In this document: in pieces, positions 55,819 through 64,000 of the stretch
How positions within the stretch are numbered: the stretch's first letter is position 1
How the letters are laid out: the number at the start of each line of letters is the position of its first letter
DNA from: Symsagittifera roscoffensis
Taxonomy: Eukaryota > Xenacoelomorpha > Acoela > Convolutidae
DNA length: 64,000 nt
Assembly (NCBI RefSeq): GCF_963678635.1
Contig: NC_087062.1
Location: 92,789,845 to 92,853,844, forward strand
Reading direction: 5' to 3'
Program-made: the position numbers and the translations under genes
The notes under the pieces: model-generated
What the model was told of the DNA's origin: nothing
What the model saw: the letters and a program-made list of their open reading frames with translations, nothing else
Database searches by the model: none

Positions 55819-57563
55819 AAAATTTTGTGAACAGACATTTTCAACGTTTAATTATTTGTTCTTCCTATGTAAGGTTAAGAAATTTTGTTCACAAATTGTA
55901 AACAGATTAAAGACATGTAGAGAAAATTAAAAAATAAATTAACAGAAAACAAAAAAAAATACCAGGAGAGAGTAATCAGAAAATCCTGCCTGTGATTGGT
56001 CAATTGAATCTTTTTACTCTGATTGGGTAATTTTGGTGTCAATTTGAGTAACTTTTTTGTAAGGAGGAAAACATTTTTTTCCAAAACACAATTTTGTTTG
56101 CCTTCTTTTATAAAATATTAAAACAAAATTATCCCTGCTAAAATATGACAACTAGTTTATACTTTTGAATAAAAGTTTTCACATTTTGTGAATAGTTATT
56201 TTCAACGTTTAAAAATTTGTTCGCCCTATGCATGGTTTAGAAACTTTGTTCACAAAATGTGAACAGATTAAAGACATGTTTAAAAAAAATAATTTAAGAG
56301 AAACAAAAATAAACCAGGAGAAAGTAAATAAATAACCTTGCTGGTGATTGGTCAATTGAAACTTTGTACTCTGATTGGTCATTTTTGGTGTCGATTCGAA
56401 TATCTTCTTTGTAAAGACGAACCACTTTTTTCCGAAACACAATTTTGTTTGCCTTCTTTTATGAAATAAAAAAACTATCCCTGCTAAAAATTGTCAACTA
56501 GTTTATACATTGAATAAAAATTCACATTTCGCGAACTTCAACATTTAAAAATTTGGTCTCCCCATACATGGTTAAGAAATTTTGTTCACAAAATGTGAAC
56601 AGAATTTTCCAAAACACAATTTGGTTTGACTTCTTTTATGACATTAAAAAACAAAATTATCCCTGCTTAAAAATTCAAAAAAAATATCTCTGCTAAAAAT
56701 TCAAAACTAGTTTATACTTTGATTAAAAATGTTTACATTTCTGAACAGACATTTTCAATGTTTAGAAAGTTATTTTCCCTATGCATGGTTAAGAAATTTT
56801 GTTCACAAAATGGGAACATATTAAAGACATGTATAAAGAAAATTAAAAAATAAACTAACAGAAAACAAAAATAAACCAGGAGAGAGTAAACCAATAATCT
56901 TGCCTGTGATTGGTCAATTGAAACTTTGTAATCTGATTGGTCAATTTTGGTGTCGATTTGAATATCTTCTTTGTAAAGACGAAAACCGTTTTTTTTCCAA
57001 AACACAATTTTGTTTGTCTTCTTTTAAAAAAAAAACTTATCCCTGCTAAAAATTGTCAATTAGTTCATACATTAAATAAAAGTTCACATTTTGTGAACAA
57101 ATTTTTTCAACATTTAAAAATTTGGTCTCCCCATACATGGTTAAGAAATTTTGTTCAAAAAATGTGAACAGAATAAAGACATGTATAAAAAAACAGAAAA
57201 AAAAATAATTTACCAGGAGGGAGTAATTAAGAATGCTTGCTTGTGAATGGTCAATTTCTTTTGTGTCGATTTAAATATCTTCATTATACGGAGGAAAACA
57301 TTTTATTCCAAAACACACTAGCTTGTTAGTTGCCTGCTTTTCATTTATAAATTTAAAAAAAATCTTCCTGCTGAAAAGAGTCAACTATTTTATAAGTTGA
57401 ATTAAACTGTTCACATTTCGTAAACATTTTTTTTTACGTTTAAGAGATTGGTCCCACATTGCACATATACTTAACAGAATAAAGAAATTAAAAAAAAAAA
57501 GAAAAGAAAAATAATTTACCAATTTTTAATCTTGGGCCATTTCTAAAGTCGCAATTTTTTTTT
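55819..57563. repeat. Satellite block in the nested duplication, unit 2
   Basis: Copy of 42,311-44,055, starting at the duplicated gene-to-satellite join. Confidence 0.9.
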
Positions 57564-57568
57564 AGATA

Positions 57569-60500
57569 ATGCCTGCCCTTAACCGAAACGAGAGACTCAA
57601 ATGTGAGGACTGTGGTCAAGAGTAACGGAGATCTGATGCTGCGAGACATCAATAGAGATGTGCTAAAGGAGTTGTTTCTTGTCCTGACTGTAAGTAATCC
57701 ACTTACAATCAACAAGAAATGCACTATCATATGGCAAAGAAGCATGCACCTTCAAGATCGAAGCAGTCAACGATTTGTTCTTCTTGTGAACAAGAACTCC
57801 CAATTTACTACTCTCTCCAACAACATCGGATAAAGGAATATGGAGCAAAACAACGGAAACCCAATGATACTGTAGCGGACTTGAACAAGATTGTGGAGGA
57901 AGAAGGGGAAGATGGTGAAAAACTGAAGGAGGAACTTAGTGGTTGTCAACATTTTCTGGTGGATACGGAGAGGGAAAAAGGGAGACATAAGGTATTTATT
58001 TTCCAAATGTCCCAGTTAGACACTAAACTAATCAACGAGAAACTTGAAGAAGTCTCTACTTCATATGTATTTGTATTTAACAGCGGTAGATATGATTTTA
58101 ATTCGATCAAGTCCTTACAAATCCCCTATTTGATTCGCGATAAAGAACAAGAAACATCAACCATCAAAAAAGCGAACAACTTTATATCTTTCAAGTTTGG
58201 AGATGTACAATATCTCGATATAATGAAGTTTCTGGGTGGAGCAACTAGTCTGGACTCCTTTCTCAAAGCCTATAAAGCTAGCGAAACGAGAGGATTCTTT
58301 CCCTATGAGTGTTTTGATAACCCAGAAAAACTAGACTTTCCCAAATTGCCACCATATGAAGTCTTTTTCAGCAAACTTAGAAACAACAATTCTCTAGACA
58401 AAGACTTCATTGTTTTTGAGAAGCTGAGAAAGAGTGAACTCGTAGAACAACTAGCACTGAGAAAGCTTCAAATCAAGACTATACCTTCATCTGGTTTCGA
58501 TAAGGATGTAGTTCCAACCCTGGAGGCAATAAAAAAATTCAGTTTTATCATAACAAGGGATTTGATTTGGATGTACTCTTCCAAATCTAGCATGTACTCT
58601 TCCAGGTAAAAATTTGGATGTACTCTTCCAAATCTAGCAAACATATAACTACACAAAACTACAAAATACAAATTTTATCCATTTTGCGAAAGTGATAAAG
58701 ATTTGTGAGAAAAAAAAATCGAGAAGACCTTCCATTGTGTTCATTCGAAAAACTGTAGTTGATTAAACTTTCATGAGAAATTCATTAAATAATTGTAAAT
58801 CAATCGCTGGAATTGATGCAAGTCAGCTCTACCCCATCTCAATGTGTCAAGATATGCCAACAGGACTCTACACGAGATGGGATTTTGACACTGATATTCA
58901 AGGCTAGACATAATCGATCTCGCAACTTTGAGAATATGATCATGTCTTTCTACCAGGAACAAAGACCAGAAAGCAAAATTGAGAGTTTTCACATCTGGAA
59001 AACAGAAGGAAGTTGACTGTTTTATTGTGGACGGTTATTGTGATCACTGTAAGACACTGTTCGAAGCAATGGAATGCTACTACCACTTCTGTTCCCGTCA
59101 AGAACGCCGTCCCTCTTTAACAGAACAGGATATTGAGCGAGCAAACAAGAAGAGAGCGATAGAATACTCTTCAAAAGATCTGAGTATTCAACAAACATCT
59201 TCTGAGATACAAGGATCGAGTTAAACATATTTACCCAAAGAACGTGTATGAGCTTCGAGAAACCTTGTTTGAAAAGCTAGAAAGGTTCAATCTTCCAGTT
59301 TCCGAAGAAAACAAACTTTTAAATAACCTAGCAGTTTTCAATTTTGAGTCGATTTGTGTTGCTACAGAGGAACTAAAAGAAACAAAAACTACAACCTGGA
59401 TTGGGAAACATGTGCCAATTTCAGTCTTTATATCATCAAACCTGATTGATGAACCCATCTTTTTGTACAACAAGGATCCAAAGAAGTTGATTATTGATTT
59501 TGTAAGCAAAGTCGAATTGTTGGGTGAGAAAAAAAAGCTGGAGATGGGAACAAAATTTCAAGATATTGAATTAGCTGTCAATGAAAGAATGAAAAAGATC
59601 TTTGATCGGTTAAACGAGCGAGATCAAAACATTTCGAGTATACAATTCGAGTACAAAGACGAATGCATTGAAGATGCGGAAGAAGCAGATATGTCAACAC
59701 AATTCAGAAAAACCAGCTCATTGAAAAACAGAAAAATCAGCTCATTGATTTGAAACAACATCTGGAGAGATATGTAAATACTTCACACGTATTTGGATTT
59801 AACAGCGGTAGATATGATTTGAACTCGATCAAGTCCTTACCAATCCCCTATTTGATTCGCGATAAAGAACAAGAAACATCAACCATCAAAAAGCAAACAA
59901 CTTTATATCTTTCAAGCTTGGAGATGTACAATTTCTCGAAATAATGAAGTTTCCGGGTGGAGCAACTAGTCTGGACTCTTTTTTCAAAGCCTATAAAGCT
60001 AGCGAAACGAAAGGATTGTTTTCCTATGAGTGGTTTGATAATCCAGACAAACTTGACCTTGCGAATTGCCACCGTTTGAAACCTTTTTCAGTAAACCTAG
60101 AAAGAACAATATTCTAGACCAAGACTTCATTGATTATGAGAAGTTGAGAAAGAGTGGACTTGACAAACAACTAGCACTGAGAAAGCTTCAAATTAAGACT
60201 ATATCTTCATCTGGTTTAGATAAGGATGTAGTTCCAACCCTGGAGGCAATAAAACAAATTCAATTTCATCATAACAAGGGAATTGATATGTAAAATTTTG
60301 GATGTATTCTTCCAAATCTAGCAAAACTTTGTCTACAAAAATCTACAAAAAAACAAATTTTATCCATTTTGCGAAAGTGATAAAGATTTGTGTGAAAAAA
60401 ATCGAGAGGATATGACCGGTGGACCTTCCATTGTGTTCACTCGAAAAACTGTAGTTGATGAAATTTTCATCAAAATTCATCAAATAAATGTAATTCAATC

Positions 60501-61502
60501 ACTGGAATTGATGCAAGTCAGCTCTACCCCATCTCAATGTGTCAAGATATGCCAACAGGACTCTACACGAGATGGGATTTTGACACTGATATGCAGAAGT
60601 TCAAGGCTAGACATAATCGATCTCGCAACTTTGAGAATATGATCATGCCTTTCTACCAGGAACAAAGACCAGAATGCAAAATTGAGAGTTTTCACATCTG
60701 GAAAACAGAAGGAAGTTGACTGTTTTAATGTGGACGGTTATTGTGATCACTGTAAAACACTGTTCGAAGCAATGGGATGCTACTACCACTTCTGTTCCCG
60801 TCAAGAACACCGTCCCTCTTTAACAGAACAGAATATTGAGCGAGCAAACAAGAAGAGAGCAATGGATGATATGCGACAAGAATACATTAAAGGAAAAGGA
60901 TACATAAATGTAGAAATGTGGGAGTGTGACTGGTGAGAAATTTTCAAAACCAATGACAAGATCAAAAACCACGTCAAAACCCATTTTCTCTATAAAAGAA
61001 CTGTTTCTACAGACTCGCTTCTAGCAACAATAAAAGAGGAACCTCTTTTTGGCTACGGTCAGTGCGACATAGTTGTTCCAGATGAGCTAAAATCAAAATT
61101 TGTCAATTTTTTTCCAATTTTCAAAAACATTGATGTTGGAAAAAGTGATATTGGAGACTACATGAAAAAACTATGCAATTGAGAACGAAATGTTAAAGCA
61201 TCCTCAGAGAATGCTGATATCTAGTTTCAAGCTAGAAAATGGAACTCCTCTGTTCAATTTTTCTTTGGAACTTGGCTTGCAATGCACTAAAATTTACCCT
61301 TTTGTTCAGTATACTCTACGAAAATGTTTCAATAATTTCGTTCAATCAGTAGTTGATACGAGAAGTCAAGGAGAAGAAAACCCTCAGTTGTTGCAGAAAC
61401 AATTAATTTTTAAGTAATTCCTTCTATGGATATCAGATCATGGATAGATCCAGGCATACAATTACGAAGTATCTGAATGATGAAAAAACTCATAAAGTCT
61501 TT
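57569..61502 (+). pseudogene. pPolB copy R2 of unit 2
   Basis: Duplicate of 44,061-47,995. ATG 57569, TAA at codon 19, 296-codon frame 57,719-58,609, motif A at 58,809-58,835 and 60,504-60,530, exonuclease frame 59,244-59,753, nuclease-like ORF 60,682-60,936, motif B NSFYGYQIMD at 61,416-61,445. A one-base deletion at 60,060/60,061 (in LDLRELPP) is private to this copy and breaks the 116-codon frame that is open in unit 1, so decay has continued since the duplication. Confidence 0.88.
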
Positions 61503-61511
61503 GTTGGAACA

Positions 61512-64000
61512 GTTGAAAAAGTTTTGACGAACAACAGGCACTGAGCTCAAAACGGAGATTCAAGTTGATTAATAACGTTACAATTTTTGCTGCTTTGCTC
61601 AAAAACATCCCAATGGGATGCCCAAAATCTGTCTTACCCAGATCTGTACTGAAAAACCATTCTGTTAACTGTCTTTTATCTAACAAAGCCAAGGAACCAT
61701 ACAAAGATCATCTAAGTCTTTTCCGCGCATTAGCCGTGTACAAGAATGGACACAGTGATCTCGACTCTCACATTTCTAGATACTTTACAAATTTCATAAC
61801 AAAGTCTGGTTTTGATCCTAAAACTTTTCGTGGAGCTTCAGTAGTAGACTTAACTGATGTCGAGGAAATTGTGCAAAGAAATATCTTTATATACAATTTC
61901 GATATCCAAGAAGGAGATTATGTAGGAGAACTAGCTCGACGAATATTGGAAGATATGATAAAACAGTTAAACTACTAAGATTCAAGAATCATATCATTCA
62001 TACAAATGATATTGATTCTTTCTTCAAGTGCTTCCGGTGTCCTAGTTGTGATACTTTCTTCAAAAGATCTGAATATTCAACAAACATCTTCTGAGATACA
62101 AGGATCGATTTAAACATATTTACCCAAAGAACGTGTATGAGTTTCGAAAAACTTTTTTCTGAAAAGCTAGAAGGGTTCAATCTTCCAGTTTCCGAAGAAA
62201 ACAAACTTTTAAATAACCTAGCAGTTTTCAATTTTGAGTCGATTTGTGTTGCTACAGAGGAACTAAAAGAAACAAAAACTACAACCTGGATTGGGAAACG
62301 TGTGCCAATTTCAGTCTTTATATCATCAAACCTGATCGATGAACCCATCTTTTTGTACAACAAGGATCCAAAGAAGTTGATTATTGATTTTGTAAGCAAA
62401 GTCGAATTGTTGGGTGAGAAAAAAAAGCTGGAGACGAAAACAAAAATTCAAGATATTGAAGTAGCTGTCAATGAAAGGATGAAAAAGATCTTTGATTGGT
62501 TAAACGAGCGAGATAAAAACTTTTCGAGTAAACAATTCGAGTACAAAGACGAATGCATTGAAGATTCGGAAGAAGCAGATATGTCAACACAATTCTTGCC
62601 AATTCAGAAAAATCAGCTCATTGATTTGAAACAACATCTGGAGAGATATGCAAATACTTCACACAATTTTGGATTTAACAGCGGTAGATATGATTTGAAC
62701 TCAATCAAACCCTTACCAATCCCCTATTTGATTCGCGATAAAGAACAATAAACATCAACCATCAAAAAAGCGAACAACTTTATATCTTTCAAGCTTGGAG
62801 ATGTACAATTTCTCGAAATAATGAAGTTTCCGGGTGGAGCAACTAGTCTGGACTCTTTTTTCAAAGCCTATAAAGCTAGCGAAACGAAAGGATTGTTTTC
62901 CTATGACTGGTTTGATAATCCAGACAAACTTGACTTTCGCGAATTGCCAACCGTTTGAAGCCTTTTTAGTAAACCTAGAAAGAACAATCCTCTAGACAAA
63001 GACTTCATTCATTGACTATGAGAAGCTGAGAAAGAGTGGACTTGACAAACAACTAGCACTGAGAAAGCTTCAAATCAAGACTATACCTTCATCTGGTTTA
63101 GATAAGGATGTAGTTCCAACCCTGGAGACAATAAAAAAAATTCAGTTTTATCATAACAAGGTAATTGATATGTGAAAATTTGGATGTACTCTTCCAAATC
63201 TAGCAAACATATGTCTACACAAATCTACAAAATACAATTTTTATCCATTTTGCGAAAGTGATAGAGATTTGTGTGAAAAAAAATCGAGAGGATATGACCG
63301 GTGGACCTTCCATTGTGTTCACTCGAAAAACTGTAGTTGATGAAATTTTCATCAAAATTCATCAAATAATTGTAAATCAATCGCTGGAATTGATGCAAGT
63401 CAGCTCTACCCTATCTCAATGTGTCAAGATAAGCCAACAGGACTCTACACGAGATGGGATTTTGACACTGATATGCAGAAATTCAAGGCTAGACTTAATC
63501 GATCTCGAAACTTTGAGAATATGATCATGTCTTTCTACCAGGAACAAAGATCGGAATGCAAAATTGAGAGTTTTCACATCTGGAAAACAAAAGAAATTGA
63601 CTGCGTTAATGTGGACGGTTATTGTGATCACTGTAAGACACTGTTCGAAGCAATGGGATGCTACTACCACTTCTGTTCCCGTCAAGAACACCGTCCCTCT
63701 TTAATAGAACAGGATACTAAGTGAGCAAACAAGAAGAGAGCGATGGATGATATGCGACGAGAATACATTAAAATAAAAGGATACATAAATGCAGAAATGT
63801 GGGAGTGTGACTGGTGAGAAAGTTTCAAAACCAAAGAAAAGATCAAAAATCACGTCAAAACCCACTTGCTCTATAAAAGACCTGTTTCTACAGACTCGCT
63901 TCAAGCAACAATAAAAGAGGGATCTCTTTTTGGCTACGTTCAGTGCGACTTAGTTGTTCCAGATGAGCTAAAGTCAAAATTTGCCAACTTTTCTCCAATT
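61512..64000 (+). pseudogene. pPolB copy R3 of unit 2, cut by the window end
   Basis: Duplicate of 48,005-50,493. Module B frame 61,565-61,978, zinc-finger/exonuclease frame 62,137-62,751, motif A 63,386-63,412, palm-to-nuclease frame 63,419-63,724 (with GLYTRWDF where unit 1 has GLYKRWDF), and the start of the post-nuclease region (VVPDELKSKF) at the window edge. Confidence 0.87.

Larger units (their letters stand above)
51071..64000 (+). repeat. 13.5 kb tandem duplication, unit 2 (cut by window end)
   Basis: Repeats 37,563-50,493 at +13,508, or +13,507 after 60,060. Differences seen include 43,119 C/T, 44,203 C versus 57,711 A, 45,715 T versus 59,223 A, 45,977 A/G, loss of the C at 46,553, 47,751 C versus 61,258 T, and 49,943 A/C. 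The unit would end about 580 bases beyond the window. Confidence 0.93.

Noticed and set aside
7849-57625. Alternative genetic code in which TAA/TAG are sense codons
   Set aside because: Homologous positions alternate between TAG and TAT, TGA stops also occur, and single-base frameshifts are common. The pattern fits pseudogene decay with shared lesions, not codon reassignment.
1-64000. An intact, functional pPolB gene
   Set aside because: No copy has continuous frames from zinc fingers to palm, exo I is altered, and palm motif C is missing everywhere in the window.
37563-64000. Terminal inverted repeats or target-site duplications marking individual Polinton insertions
   Set aside because: I looked at the edges of each copy and saw only internal joins to minisatellite, satellite or other pPolB modules. 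No inverted termini were recognisable by eye.

Overview
The window looks like animal nuclear DNA, probably from an AT-rich cnidarian or similar invertebrate. It contains no intact gene. Nearly all of it consists of decayed, rearranged copies of one gene and that gene's upstream sequence, all in the same head-to-tail (+) orientation. The gene is a large protein-primed family B DNA polymerase (pPolB) of the kind carried by Maverick/Polinton-like elements. The organism is inferred from recognising this zinc-finger-containing pPolB lineage, which I associate with cnidarian genomes; no host gene in the window confirms it.

The ancestral protein can be followed as modules, in order: (A) N-terminal C2H2 zinc fingers and a short conserved linker; (B) a cysteine-protease-like (OTU-like?) region with a D-x-L-C-L-F-R-A-L motif; (C) a single zinc-finger-like segment; (D) a 3'-5' exonuclease region with exo I (FNFES), exo II (FNSGRYDLN) and a putative exo III (SLDSFLKAY); (E) palm motif A (GIDASQLYP); (F) a nuclease-like insert (VDGY...EAMGCYYHFC...VEMWECDW); (G) a linker/TPR-like region; (H) palm motif B (NSFYGYQIMD). 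Palm motif C was not found anywhere.

Layout. 1-5.3 kb: array of B-C-D fragments in ~470 and ~969 bp units. 5.3-7.8 kb: remnant of an unidentified coding sequence, a CCAAT/TGACGTGG block and five ~358 bp satellite units. 7.8-17.0 kb: pPolB copy L1, expanded into arrays. 17.0-19.3 kb: AT minisatellite, regulatory dimer and satellite. 19.3-25.4 kb: copies L2 and L3. 25.4-29.6 kb: regulatory block, satellite and copy L4 (longest ORF, 391 codons, a domain-shuffled chimera). 29.6-35.7 kb: duplicated regulatory block, satellite and copy L5. 35.7-37.6 kb: minisatellite and two unidentified coding remnants, one on each strand. 37,563-51,070: a 13.5 kb unit holding copies R1, R2 and R3. From 51,071 to the window end this unit repeats almost without change. 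Inside each 13.5 kb unit lies a nested 3.78 kb tandem duplication.

Each cycle therefore reads: minisatellite, regulatory dimer, ~350 bp satellite units, start of pPolB, then rearranged pPolB modules. Stops and frameshifts shared by most or all copies show that a gene already broken was amplified as genomic DNA, rather than each copy arriving by its own transposition. The locus is best described as a complex macrosatellite built from a Polinton-like polymerase gene and its upstream region. I saw no tRNA, rRNA, CRISPR array or intact host gene.
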